From UMGS75 sp963648435 (GTDB lineage: Bacteria; Bacillota_I; Bacilli_A; ML615J-28; CAG-313): a DNA stretch of 55,378 bases. The notes under the pieces were generated by a model that was not told the origin of the DNA, searched no databases, and saw only the letters and a list, made by a program, of their open reading frames with translations. Below are positions 17,655 through 26,189 of this stretch, piece by piece. The position numbers and the translations under genes are program-made. The stretch's first letter is position 1. Every line of letters begins with the position of its first letter. The stretch lies in assembly GCA_963648435.1 (NCBI GenBank), contig CAVJDT010000006.1, positions 1-55,378 of the forward strand. Direction: 5' to 3'.

Positions 17655-18521
17655 TTATTTTTTTAAATAATCACTACAACTTGTGCCAACAATTTCTCCT
17701 TCATATACAGCTTTAGCTACTTGGAAAGGAGCACCAACTACATCACCACAAGCATATAAGCCTGGAATACTTGTTTCCATCTTTTGATTTACTTCTATTT
17801 TATCATTTTGAAGAGAAGCTCCAAGTTTTCTTGCAAAGTCATATCCCCCAGCATTTTTCCAAGCAATAAATAAGCTTTGAACATTAATGGTTTCTTCATC
17901 TTCAAATACTATTTGTGAAAGTCTATTATCACCTTTAAAGGCTTTTATTTTTCTAGTTTCCACTTTAATTTTATCATTAACTATGGTTAGGCTCTTACCG
18001 TTTGTTAGGATTACTACTTCTTTTGCATTTTTAGAAAGTTCTAGTGCTTCGCTTATTGCATAGGTTCCATCACCTAATACATAAGCCGTTTTACCACGAT
18101 AAAAGAAACCATCACAAACTGCACAATAACTTAAGTTTTTATCTTTATATTCTTTTAAATTAGCAATATTAGGAAGTACACGTTTAGTACCACTTGCAAT
18201 AACGACTGTTTTTGATTGATATTTATTAGTAAGGGTAGTTACTTCAAATTCTAAAGATTTTTCATTTTCAGTCTTTTTAATGGATATTACTTCTTCTGTT
18301 TTAATTTCAACACCTAAATTTAATGCTTGAGTAATACCATTTTGAAATAACTCTTTACCTGTAATATGGGAAATACCATAATAGTTATCAATTACTTTAG
18401 CCTTCAATAAAGCACTATCATCTAAGCCAATAACTAATACATTTAAGTTACTTCTTCTAGCATATAAACTTGTTGATATACCAGCAGGGCCTTTACCAAT
18501 TATAATTACATCATATATCAT
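17655..18521 (-). CDS. trxB: thioredoxin reductase
   Basis: This flavoenzyme uses NADPH to reduce thioredoxin. The 288-aa protein has the FAD loop GKGPAG (9-14), the redox pair Cys133/Cys136 in SYCAVCDG, a nucleotide-binding loop GDGTYA (near 152) and the C-terminal FAD motif ACGDVVG. At 288 residues it is shorter than the usual 305-315. The NADPH loop reads GDGTYA rather than GGGxxA, so ferredoxin or NADH dependence cannot be excluded. It converges with trxA. Confidence 0.9.
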   Translation of the reverse strand: MIYDVIIIGKGPAGISTSLYARRSNLNVLVIGLDDSALLKAKVIDNYYGISHITGKELFQNGITQALNLGVEIKTEEVISIKKTENEKSLEFEVTTLTNKYQSKTVVIASGTKRVLPNIANLKEYKDKNLSYCAVCDGFFYRGKTAYVLGDGTYAISEALELSKNAKEVVILTNGKSLTIVNDKIKVETRKIKAFKGDNRLSQIVFEDEETINVQSLFIAWKNAGGYDFARKLGASLQNDKIEVNQKMETSIPGLYACGDVVGAPFQVAKAVYEGEIVGTSCSDYLKK

Positions 18522-18539
18522 ATAATCACCTATTCTAAA

Positions 18540-19286
18540 TTATTTAAGGGTATACATCACAATACTTGATGCGGAAAGAACATTAAGAGATTCAACTTTA
18601 TTTTCCATTGGAATTTTCACATTAACATCCATCACTTTTGATAGTTCTTCTGACATGCCTCTTGCTTCATTGCCAAAACAAATACTAAATTTGTTGGTCT
18701 TAGTTAAATCATCAATATTAATTGAATTTTTAAGGTTTGTGCCAATGCATTTAATTCCTTTTTGTTTTAATGTTTTAACAACATCAATTAAAGAACCATA
18801 ATAAAACGGAATCTTAAAAATTGCACCTTGGGTTGCTCTTAAAGTTTTTTCATTATATATATCAACGGTGTCACTAGACATATATACAGCATCATATCCA
18901 AGGGCTGCGGCAGTCCTAATTATTGAACCTAAATTACCAGGGTCATTTATGCTTTCTAATAATACTATTTTTATATTTGGTTTAGAACAATCAAGTGGTA
19001 ATATTTTAGGCATTTTAACAATTCCAATTATACCTTGAGGATTAACAGTACTAGATAGTTTTTTAATAATTTGATTATTGACTAAGTACTGGTCAACATT
19101 TTGATATTTTGTAAAATCATCTTCTTTAGTGGTTAGGATGGCTTCTAATAATGAGTGATTGTAAGCTTCTTCTACTAAATGGTAGCCTTCTACAATAAAC
19201 TTTTGTTTATTATTTCTAGTTTTCTTATCATTTAATTTATCAATATTTTTAATTATATCATTTTGAACTGATTGTATTACTTTCAT
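18540..19286 (-). CDS. TrmH/SpoU-family RNA 2'-O-methyltransferase
   Basis: The 248-aa protein has an N-terminal substrate-binding domain (1-95) and a SPOUT knot domain with the three family motifs: ESINDPGNLGSIIRTAA (about 130-146), CFGNEARGMS (about 210) and IPMENKVESLNVLSASSIVMY (C-terminus). It should methylate a ribose in rRNA or tRNA using S-adenosylmethionine; which nucleotide cannot be read from sequence. It lies 18 nt upstream of trxB on the same strand and 8 nt after the membrane protein gene. Confidence 0.92.
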   Translation of the reverse strand: MKVIQSVQNDIIKNIDKLNDKKTRNNKQKFIVEGYHLVEEAYNHSLLEAILTTKEDDFTKYQNVDQYLVNNQIIKKLSSTVNPQGIIGIVKMPKILPLDCSKPNIKIVLLESINDPGNLGSIIRTAAALGYDAVYMSSDTVDIYNEKTLRATQGAIFKIPFYYGSLIDVVKTLKQKGIKCIGTNLKNSINIDDLTKTNKFSICFGNEARGMSEELSKVMDVNVKIPMENKVESLNVLSASSIVMYTLK

Positions 19287-19294
19287 ATTTCACC

Positions 19295-20083
19295 CTATAG
19301 TTTACTCTTCATATATAATAAGATATAAACTTCACAGCCTAATAAGCAAACAACAAATATTAGCCAAGTTACACTCCAATAGCCAAAGAAGAAAGAAACA
19401 GTCAAATAAATTGTGGTAACTAGTGCAAGTAAATTTAAACAATTTCGGAGTAATCTCATCTTAGGAGAACTATGAGGATATACTAGTTTATCAACTAAAA
19501 GATATATATATCCTACTACTAAAAAGACAAGCCATGTTGGATGCCATATATATATATGTTTTACGGTCGCAAGAAAAAAACAAGGAACTACATATAATGT
19601 TATTGCTAGTGCGAAGAAGGTTAATCCTAAACAAATCCTTGTTAATACTTCTAGTTTTGTTTTTTTACAATATACAAACATATATATTGAAGTAATCAAT
19701 AAAAAGATAATACTTGGAATAACTACAATACTACAAGTACTGCGATAACTATGAACGATAAATTGACTAATTGCTAAATATGCAATCACAACTGTTAAAA
19801 AATAAAGTGTTCCAAAAATGCTAAAAGCAAGCATTTTGTTTTTGAAAATAGGATGTGAGGATTTTTTCTCAATATCATGTAAAACTTCTTTATATGAAGA
19901 CATAATTTCCATACATTCACGATATTTTTGTTTTTCGGGTACATCAGTTAAATCGTTGTATTTATCCATCATTATTGATAACAATTCTTCTTTTAAATCT
20001 AAAACTTCTTTAGTTTCAGGATAATATGAAAATTTACGTTCAACTGTGCTTTTAATTTTATTAATGGTTTTTAAATTATTCAT
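19295..20083 (-). CDS. PadR-linked membrane protein with cytoplasmic N-terminus
   Basis: The 262-aa protein has a charged helical N-terminus of about 80 residues, similar in character to the permease-prefix (HAAS/DUF1700-like) domains that accompany PadR regulators, followed by about six hydrophobic segments (near 87-107, 115-137, 146-170, 180-196, 211-230, 234-255). It overlaps the padR gene by 8 nt, a classic pair in which PadR represses a membrane protein. Function unknown. Confidence 0.75.
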   Translation of the reverse strand: MNNLKTINKIKSTVERKFSYYPETKEVLDLKEELLSIMMDKYNDLTDVPEKQKYRECMEIMSSYKEVLHDIEKKSSHPIFKNKMLAFSIFGTLYFLTVVIAYLAISQFIVHSYRSTCSIVVIPSIIFLLITSIYMFVYCKKTKLEVLTRICLGLTFFALAITLYVVPCFFLATVKHIYIWHPTWLVFLVVGYIYLLVDKLVYPHSSPKMRLLRNCLNLLALVTTIYLTVSFFFGYWSVTWLIFVVCLLGCEVYILLYMKSKL

Positions 20084-20417
20084 TATCGGATCCCCCTTTA
20101 ATTAAATTATTTAAAATGTGATTAACTTCATGCCACTCAATTAATTTTTCTTCATAATATTTTTTGCCTTTATCTGTAATATGATAATATTTTCTTCTCG
20201 CTGTAGAAGAATCATCACCCCAGTAAGTAGTAATCAAACCATCATTTTCCATTCTTTTAATTGTTGTATAAATTGTTGCATCTTTTAAGTCGAATATACC
20301 ACCACCTTGGTCATTGATACTTTTTAGTACCGCATACCCATAGCTGTCTCCTTTTTTCAGGATTGCTAGAATAATGGTTTCGGTATTTCCCCTTAACATT
20401 TCACTGGAATATTTCAT
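20076..20417 (-). CDS. PadR-family transcriptional regulator
   Basis: The 113-aa protein is a PadR winged helix: LRGNTETIILAIL, then DSYGYAVLKSIND, then DLKDATIYTTIKRMENDGLIT as the recognition helix and wing, and STARRKYYHITDKGKKYY. These act as dimeric repressors, usually of their own operon. Its promoter region contains an AATCTAATTAGTTA dyad-like stretch near the start point. It is followed by the membrane protein with an overlap. Confidence 0.92.
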   Translation of the reverse strand: MKYSSEMLRGNTETIILAILKKGDSYGYAVLKSINDQGGGIFDLKDATIYTTIKRMENDGLITTYWGDDSSTARRKYYHITDKGKKYYEEKLIEWHEVNHILNNLIKGGSDNE

Positions 20418-20445
20418 TATGCACCTACCTAATCTAATTAGTTAT

Positions 20446-20474
20446 AATATACCACATTTACAACTTTTACGCAA
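20446..20474 (-). promoter_or_regulatory. promoter of the padR operon
   Basis: Minus-strand TTGCGT (20469-20474) and TATATT (20446-20451) are 17 bp apart, upstream of AGGTAGG and ATG 20417. Confidence 0.6.
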
Positions 20475-20485
20475 TAAATGTGAAA

Positions 20486-20520
20486 TAAAAACTTAAGTCC
20501 TGATATTACAGTTCTTAAGT
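20486..20520 (-). terminator. probable terminator of the Na/Pi transporter gene
   Basis: ACTTAAG (20491-20497) and CTTAAGT (20514-20520) pair over 7 bp with a 16-nt loop; on the minus strand TTTTTATTT follows. Confidence 0.5.
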
Positions 20521-20560
20521 CTTTTATCTATGGTAATTTAGTATTACTTTTATTACTTGC

Positions 20561-22261
20561 TTATTTAGTCATGTTTAAATCTATATTTTGTTCATCCTCA
20601 ATATCATGAAGACTTTCAAATAAAATATTATCAGCTATATTATTACAATGATCTCCAATACGTTCAAGATTTGCAAGAATATCAACAAAGTGTAAGTCCG
20701 CATTTAGAATGTTATTAACCCCACTAGTTAGGATATTTACTTCTGCTTTTCGGTATTTCTTTTCTAATTCATCAATTTGAGGTTCTGTTGCTCTAACTCT
20801 TCTTGCACTTTTCTTATCACTATTTTTGAATGAAACATAGGCATCATTAATCATGGAAGTTAAAAGTTCTAATAAATGATTAATCATATTTAAAGTTTCT
20901 TCTTGGAAAATATAATTATTGCTATAACGTTCTTCCATAAATTCAGCAAGATTTAATAAGTGGTCAGCAATTCGCTCTAAATCTCTAATTGTATCAAAAC
21001 AAATTGCTTGTTCATGAATAGCCACAAAGCTAAGGGTTGAGCTAGATACTTGTACTAAATAGTCATGGAGTTTATTATCATAATTATCTGTGACATCTTC
21101 TAAATTATTGATGCGATTAAATAGTTTATTATCATTTGCATTGATATATTTTTTGGTATCATCAAACATTTGTAAAACTATTTGAAACATATCGATTGTA
21201 ACTTGTTTAGCATTTGCGATGGCAAGTACTGGGGCTTGTTCAATTAATGAAGGTTCTAAATTATCTACGCCTTTAATTAGTTTTTCAGATTCCGTAAGCG
21301 GAATTATTTTTTCAACAATCTTAACTAATTGTTTTACAAACCAACAAAGGACAAGGGTAGTTACCACATTAAATACAATGTGTACAACCGCAATTACATG
21401 TGCAGGGTTTTTGGTAAAATACGGGATATTATCTTCCATTGCTTGAATTAAATTAGTAAACGGATATAGAAAGATACAAAAGATAATACAACCAGTTATA
21501 TTAAATAACAAATGGGATAAAGCAGCACGTTTTGCATTTCTTGAGGAAGAAAGCGATGACAATAGTGCTGTAACAGTGGTTCCAATATTTGAACCAATGA
21601 TAATGGAAATAGTTGCAATTAGCGAAATACTATGTGATCCATCCGCAAGAGGGGTTGCATATATTTGTTGAGCAATCGCAATAAGAGCTGATGACGATTG
21701 GACTACCGCCGTTAAAAGAGTACCTGTTAAAATACCTAAGAAAGGGTTATCTAAGGCTTTTACTATTTCTGTAAAGCCGGGATTATTTACTATTTCTGTT
21801 AAACCTGTATCCATGGTTTCTAAACCAAAGAAAAGTAAACCAAAACCAAGGATTGTAAGACCTGCATAATGAATCTTTTTTTGTTTAATAAAGAAAACAA
21901 CAATTACACCTATTGTAACAAATATTAATGATATACCACCAATATCAAAACCAACTAAAATGGAAGTTACAGTGGTGCCAATATTCGCTCCCATGATTAC
22001 TGGAATAGCTTGAGGAAGAGTCATAAGACCAGCCGCTATCAAGCTAATAACAATCGCGGTAAGAGCTGATGATGATTGAATTATGGCGGTGAGGACAAGA
22101 CCAACTAGGATACCTTTCCACACTTTATTTGTGGATTTTTCAATTATTGTTCTTAGTTTATTCCCAGCTAAACCTTTTAAGGCATCTCCCATTATATATA
22201 TACCATAAAGGAAAATAGCCATACCTCCAAAGGCATTCATTAATATCTGAAAACTACTCAT
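20561..22261 (-). CDS. Na+/phosphate cotransporter with PhoU-like tail
   Basis: The 566-aa protein has the two inverted Na/Pi-cotransporter repeats, each with its QSSSA signature (IIQSSSALTAIVISL near 60 and VVQSSSALIAIAQQ near 190), about eight membrane segments up to residue 320, and a C-terminal helical region of about 200 residues with two PhoU-like repeats (ERIADHLLNLAEF, ERIGDHCNNIADN). It should import phosphate, or a related anion, with sodium. It stands alone with its own ribosome site AGGTGATT. Regulation is not visible. Confidence 0.92.
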   Translation of the reverse strand: MSSFQILMNAFGGMAIFLYGIYIMGDALKGLAGNKLRTIIEKSTNKVWKGILVGLVLTAIIQSSSALTAIVISLIAAGLMTLPQAIPVIMGANIGTTVTSILVGFDIGGISLIFVTIGVIVVFFIKQKKIHYAGLTILGFGLLFFGLETMDTGLTEIVNNPGFTEIVKALDNPFLGILTGTLLTAVVQSSSALIAIAQQIYATPLADGSHSISLIATISIIIGSNIGTTVTALLSSLSSSRNAKRAALSHLLFNITGCIIFCIFLYPFTNLIQAMEDNIPYFTKNPAHVIAVVHIVFNVVTTLVLCWFVKQLVKIVEKIIPLTESEKLIKGVDNLEPSLIEQAPVLAIANAKQVTIDMFQIVLQMFDDTKKYINANDNKLFNRINNLEDVTDNYDNKLHDYLVQVSSSTLSFVAIHEQAICFDTIRDLERIADHLLNLAEFMEERYSNNYIFQEETLNMINHLLELLTSMINDAYVSFKNSDKKSARRVRATEPQIDELEKKYRKAEVNILTSGVNNILNADLHFVDILANLERIGDHCNNIADNILFESLHDIEDEQNIDLNMTK

Positions 22262-22354
22262 TTAAATCACCTGCCTTATCTATTTTATCATATTAAAAAA
22301 TATATTTCTATTCATAAGAATACAAGTAATGATGTAAATGTTTTCAAAAAGAAA

Positions 22355-22405
22355 AAAGTGCATGAGGTAAATGTCATTTTTTATAACATCTACCTTATAC
22401 ACTTT
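22355..22405 (-). terminator. terminator of the spore-protein gene
   Basis: Arms 22355-22374 and 22386-22405 pair over 20 bp with three wobbles, followed on the minus strand by TTTTTTC. Confidence 0.85.
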
Positions 22406-22418
22406 CAATTAGTCATTA

Positions 22419-22616
22419 TTATTTTGTACCTAATTGAGATTGAGCCATAGATACAAGACGACGAGTGATTTCACCACCTACTGTACCGTTTTGACGTGCT
22501 GTTGCATCAGGACCAAGATTTACACCTAATTCACTAGCGATTTCGTTCTTCATTTGAGCGATTGCACCATTTGTTGATGGAACTGCAGTTTTGTTTCTGT
22601 AAGATGAGCTATTCAT
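22419..22616 (-). CDS. alpha/beta-type small acid-soluble spore protein
   Basis: SASPs coat and protect DNA in dormant spores and are degraded by the GPR protease at germination. The 65-aa sequence has the two family blocks: MKNEIASELGVNLGPDATAR, including the EIASELGV GPR cleavage site, and NGTVGGEITRRLVSMAQSQL. This is strong evidence that the organism forms spores or descends from one that did. It has a strong AGGAGG site, its own terminator, and a sigma-G-like promoter. Confidence 0.95.
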   Translation of the reverse strand: MNSSSYRNKTAVPSTNGAIAQMKNEIASELGVNLGPDATARQNGTVGGEITRRLVSMAQSQLGTK

Positions 22617-22638
22617 TATTTCACCTCCTCCTCAAAAA

Positions 22639-22668
22639 TAGTATGTCCTAAATTTGAAGATTTAAACA
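22639..22668 (-). promoter_or_regulatory. candidate sigma-G promoter of the spore-protein gene
   Basis: Minus-strand CATACTA (22639-22645) fits the sigma-G -10 pattern CATnnTA and TGTTTAA (22662-22668) partly fits its -35, with 16 nt between. No sigma-A promoter is evident in the short gap. Confidence 0.45.
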
Positions 22669-22689
22669 TTTTTTATTTGGTAAATAATA

Positions 22690-23928
22690 CTAAATGAGTT
22701 CTGCTAATTTTTCATCTACGGAAAGTTTTTTATTTATGTAATCATAATGGCGATTAGCCTTAATGACAATTCTTTCAACATTTGTACATGCCTCATCAAT
22801 TAAGCTTTGATAATCAAATTTTTGTTCTTCTCTTTCCGCAATTTTAATCATTGGTTTAATTTGAGGATGTTTAGGGACAAAGACAGTACAACAATCTTCA
22901 TAGGGTTTAATTGATGTTTCGTATGTACCAATTTTTAAAGCAAGATCGGTAATTTCGGCTTTATCGAATGTTGCGAGCGGTCTAATAACTGGTAGTTTTA
23001 TAACACTATTTATGGTATTCATACTTTCTAGAGTTTGACTAGCAACTTGGCCAATATTTTCACCATTAACAATTGCTAAATTACCACGCTCATTTGTTAT
23101 TCTTTCACAGATTCGATACATCATACGTCGCATAATGGTAATTCCATAATCTTCTCTTACATGTCCATATATGGCACTTTGGAGTTTGGTAAAAGGAACT
23201 ACATAAAGATTAATACTTTGATATTCTGTATATGGCGCAATAATTTCTAACAAATCAATAACTTTTTGAAGTGCCATATCACTTGTATAAGGTGGTGAGG
23301 CATAATGAATTGCATCAATTGATACGCCTTTTTTAATTGTTAAGTATCCAGCCACAACGCTGTCAATTCCCCCAGATATCATAAGCGTTGCACGGCCTAG
23401 TGAACCTGCAGGAAGTCCTCCCATTCCCATGTATGTTTTCGTAAAAAGGAATGTTCCTTCAACTCTAACATCTAAATCAAGCGTAAAATCAGGATTGTGA
23501 ACATCAGCTTGTAAGTTGGGAATATTTTTAAATAAGTATCTTGCTACTTCTTTTGATATTTCAAGAGATGTCATTGGGAAGTTTTTATCAGCTCTATTGG
23601 TTTCTACTTTAAAGGTTTTTTTACCTTCTTTTAGTTCGTTTTCAACTAAACTTTTAGCCGATGCACATATATCAAAAATATTAGAGTTAGTTCGTTCAAC
23701 GACACTAAATGAATATAAACCTGGTATTTTTTGTAAAACTTTTATAACCTCGATTGATGGGGTATTATTTAAATGAATATAAAAACGCATACCACGTGAT
23801 TCATATTCTAATGTTTCAAAATCTTTTAATGCTCTTTTAATCGTATTTGTTACTTTTTGAATAAACTGTCTACGATTGGTCTTTTTAAGACTTAATTCTC
23901 CATATCTTATTAAAATGTGATCTTCCAT
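22690..23928 (-). CDS. thiI: tRNA 4-thiouridine synthetase ThiI
   Basis: ThiI adenylates U8 of tRNA and transfers sulfur to it, and can also serve thiamine thiazole synthesis. The 412-aa protein has the ferredoxin-like/THUMP domains (1-165) and the PP-loop ATPase with SGGIDSVVAGY near 183. It lacks the rhodanese domain of E. coli ThiI, as usual in Bacilli, where a partner cysteine desulfurase supplies sulfur; that gene lies 1 nt upstream. The ribosome site GGAAG overlaps the end of that gene. Confidence 0.95.
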   Translation of the reverse strand: MEDHILIRYGELSLKKTNRRQFIQKVTNTIKRALKDFETLEYESRGMRFYIHLNNTPSIEVIKVLQKIPGLYSFSVVERTNSNIFDICASAKSLVENELKEGKKTFKVETNRADKNFPMTSLEISKEVARYLFKNIPNLQADVHNPDFTLDLDVRVEGTFLFTKTYMGMGGLPAGSLGRATLMISGGIDSVVAGYLTIKKGVSIDAIHYASPPYTSDMALQKVIDLLEIIAPYTEYQSINLYVVPFTKLQSAIYGHVREDYGITIMRRMMYRICERITNERGNLAIVNGENIGQVASQTLESMNTINSVIKLPVIRPLATFDKAEITDLALKIGTYETSIKPYEDCCTVFVPKHPQIKPMIKIAEREEQKFDYQSLIDEACTNVERIVIKANRHYDYINKKLSVDEKLAELI

Positions 23929-23929
23929 A

Positions 23930-25054
23930 TTACTTACTTCCTATTTCTTTTAATCTTTGGATAAAATATTCCACTTCATTAGTTGTATTATCGGCTGATA
24001 AACTTATTCTAACGGCGTTACTTGCTCTTAAAGAATCATTATAAACAGCCATTAGCGTATTTTCTAAGGCTTTAGTTTTAGCATTACATGCCGAACCATA
24101 ACCTAAATATATTTGGTATTGTTCCATATAATGCATAAAGGTTTCTCCTTTTAGACTTTTTAAACTAAAGTTTAATACATATGGTGAATATTCTTTTTTA
24201 CTGTTGTTAATAATAATATAAGGTAACTTACTTAATTCATCTATTAAATAATTATATAATTTATTTACAATTTTTAATCGTTCATCAATTTTACTATTTT
24301 CGTATTCTAGTGTTTTAGCAAGACATACTGCACCAGCCACATCAACTGTTCCCCCACGCATATTATTTTGTTGATGACCGCCTTTAGTGATTTTTTCTAA
24401 ATTTATTTTATCATTTAAAATAAGCACAGCTGTACCTTTTAAGCCATGTAACTTATGGGCTGTAAATGTTGCTAAATCTAAGTCATTTAAATCAAAATCA
24501 GGGACTAGTTTAGTTATTCCTTGAACTAAGTCACTATGAAATTTAACTCTTGGATAATCCTTTAATATTTCTTTTATTTTTTTTATTGGTTGAACACTAC
24601 CAATTATATTATTTACCCACATAATAGAAACTAAAATGGTATCTTTTGTTAAACTATTTTTTAACATTTCTAAATCAACAATCCCATTTTCATCAACATC
24701 TAAGTATGTCACATTAAAACCCTGTTTTTCTAAATCTTGAAAGCATTCTAAAACCGAAGGGTGTTCAACTTTAGATGTAATGATGTGGTTATTCTGATTA
24801 ACATATTGTTTACATATTCCATATATAGCAAGATTATTAGCTTCTGTGGCACTACCTGTAAACACTATTTTTTTGTTTTTTAAATTTAAGGTACGACAAA
24901 TTGAGGTTATCGCTCTATCTAGTAATGTTTTAGATGTAATTCCTAACTGATGGGTACTACTTTCATTATACCAATATCCATGGTTAATTTTTGTATACAA
25001 ATCTATAATAGCCGGGTTTGGTTTAGTTGTTGATGCATTGTCAAAATAAATCAT
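23930..25054 (-). CDS. cysteine desulfurase (ThiI partner, NifZ/IscS-like)
   Basis: This pyridoxal-phosphate enzyme takes sulfur from cysteine for tRNA thiolation. The 374-aa protein has the PLP lysine in TAHKLHG (near 203), SDLVQ with the PLP-contacting residues, and the active-site cysteine in GSACNAKT (near 325). In Bacillus the desulfurase next to thiI is called NifZ. The operon with thiI is clear (1-nt spacing). Its promoter shares a palindrome with the divergent TSCPD gene. Confidence 0.93.
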   Translation of the reverse strand: MIYFDNASTTKPNPAIIDLYTKINHGYWYNESSTHQLGITSKTLLDRAITSICRTLNLKNKKIVFTGSATEANNLAIYGICKQYVNQNNHIITSKVEHPSVLECFQDLEKQGFNVTYLDVDENGIVDLEMLKNSLTKDTILVSIMWVNNIIGSVQPIKKIKEILKDYPRVKFHSDLVQGITKLVPDFDLNDLDLATFTAHKLHGLKGTAVLILNDKINLEKITKGGHQQNNMRGGTVDVAGAVCLAKTLEYENSKIDERLKIVNKLYNYLIDELSKLPYIIINNSKKEYSPYVLNFSLKSLKGETFMHYMEQYQIYLGYGSACNAKTKALENTLMAVYNDSLRASNAVRISLSADNTTNEVEYFIQRLKEIGSK

Positions 25055-25086
25055 TTTGTGATACTTCCTTTCAACATATTGTATAT

Positions 25087-25137
25087 ATTATACCACATTG
25101 CAAAAGTTTTGCAAAGAAAACTGACATATTGTATAAT
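25087..25137. promoter_or_regulatory. back-to-back promoters sharing one -35 in a 17-bp palindrome
   Basis: TTGCAAAAGTTTTGCAA at 25098-25114 is a perfect palindrome. Its TTGCAA at 25109-25114, itself self-complementary, is 17 bp from a plus-strand TATAAT (25132-25137) and 16 bp from a minus-strand TATAAT (25087-25092). Confidence 0.7.
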
Positions 25138-25155
25138 ATTAGCCGAGGTGATATT

Positions 25156-25410
25156 ATGAAACACATTACCTACACCCCTATTGGTGTATGTTCTAGACAA
25201 ATAAGTTTTGATATTGATGATGAAGGAAAAATCCACAACTTACATTTTCAAGGAGGATGCCCTGGTAATCTTTCTGCCATATCCAAGTTACTTGAGGGGG
25301 CAGATGCTAATCAAGCAATGAATGTTCTTTCGGGTAATGTTTGTGGGTCACGCTCAACTAGTTGTGCCGACCAATTATCTAAAGCAATAGCTCAAGGTTT
25401 AAAAGAATAA
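25156..25410 (+). CDS. TSCPD-domain protein (TIGR03905-like)
   Basis: The 84-aa protein is a single TSCPD domain: GVCSRQISFDID, HFQGGCPGNLSAISKLLEG, NVCGSRSTSCADQLSKAI, with four to five cysteines that could bind metal. Such domains form the C-terminus of B12-dependent ribonucleotide reductases, and stand-alone versions are conserved but of unknown function. I start at ATG 25156, after GAGGTGATATT; the frame runs further upstream but through the promoter. It is transcribed divergently from the cysteine desulfurase. Confidence 0.88.
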   Translation: MKHITYTPIGVCSRQISFDIDDEGKIHNLHFQGGCPGNLSAISKLLEGADANQAMNVLSGNVCGSRSTSCADQLSKAIAQGLKE

Positions 25411-25424
25411 TTTATGGAAAAAAT

Positions 25425-25450
25425 AGAGTTAGTTTAGAACCACTAACTCT
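25425..25450. terminator. bidirectional terminator
   Basis: AGAGTTAGT (25425-25433) and ACTAACTCT (25442-25450) form a 9-bp stem with U-rich tails on both strands. It ends the TSCPD gene and the znu operon and overlaps the stop codon of the latter's last gene. Confidence 0.85.
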
Positions 25451-26189
25451 AATTTTCTTTATTTACTTTCCAGATATTTTTTCTTCCATCTTTTTTAGAT
25501 AGTTGAATTACACCTAATGATTTTAACACTTGAATCGCAGCTGAAGTTTTACTATAACTTAGTTTTGTGACCTTACTAAAATCTAAGGCTTTAAATGAAT
25601 CTGTTATATTATATTCAGCAAGTAGTCTTATATAATCATTCTTATTTTTTAATTCATATTCTTCAACTATTGAAAGTGGCACTTGCTTATATCTTTCATA
25701 GCCTTTAGACCGATAATGCTTTTTAGGTGTCTGCGTACGGTATTCATCCATATCTAAATATATAACTTTAATATCAAGATTAGGATTTGTTAAATAACTT
25801 TTTATTTTATAAAGTTCGGGTAGTACACTAAATGGTGTTCCTTTTTTAGGTGATTTAGTGGTTTTCACTAATTCCCCATTTTCATCAATTATATAAAGTA
25901 TTTTGACTCTTGATGCGGGATATACAATTGTTACTTTAAAACTTGGCAAAAATACATCTAATTTATGTCTTAACATATTAAAGTTTTGCGTTTGTATTTC
26001 ATATATATGATTATCAACTTTTATATCCGCAAACATTCTATCTACTTTTATTTCATGCTTTTTGTTATCTTTTTCTAAGTAGTACTTCATTATTTTATGA
26101 AGTATTTTTTCTTTTTGAATACCTATTGAAATATTTTCATTAGGATCTTTTACTTTATTTTTAGCATATTGTAATTTTTCTTCATTCAT
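25449..26189 (-). CDS. nuclease-like protein with C-terminal winged helix
   Basis: I do not know a named family. The 246-aa protein has a central stretch VDRMFADIKVDNHIYEIQTQ (about 49-68) that resembles the D...ExQ core of PD-(D/E)XK nuclease folds, and a C-terminal helix-turn-helix-like region (about 195-240: KVTKLSYSKTSAAIQVLKSLG, then KKDGRKNIWKV). Its ATG overlaps the stop of the zinc permease gene by 4 nt, so it is translated with the zinc transporter. The coupling to zinc uptake is unexplained. Enzymatic activity is inference from one motif. Confidence 0.75.
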   Translation of the reverse strand: MNEEKLQYAKNKVKDPNENISIGIQKEKILHKIMKYYLEKDNKKHEIKVDRMFADIKVDNHIYEIQTQNFNMLRHKLDVFLPSFKVTIVYPASRVKILYIIDENGELVKTTKSPKKGTPFSVLPELYKIKSYLTNPNLDIKVIYLDMDEYRTQTPKKHYRSKGYERYKQVPLSIVEEYELKNKNDYIRLLAEYNITDSFKALDFSKVTKLSYSKTSAAIQVLKSLGVIQLSKKDGRKNIWKVNKEN

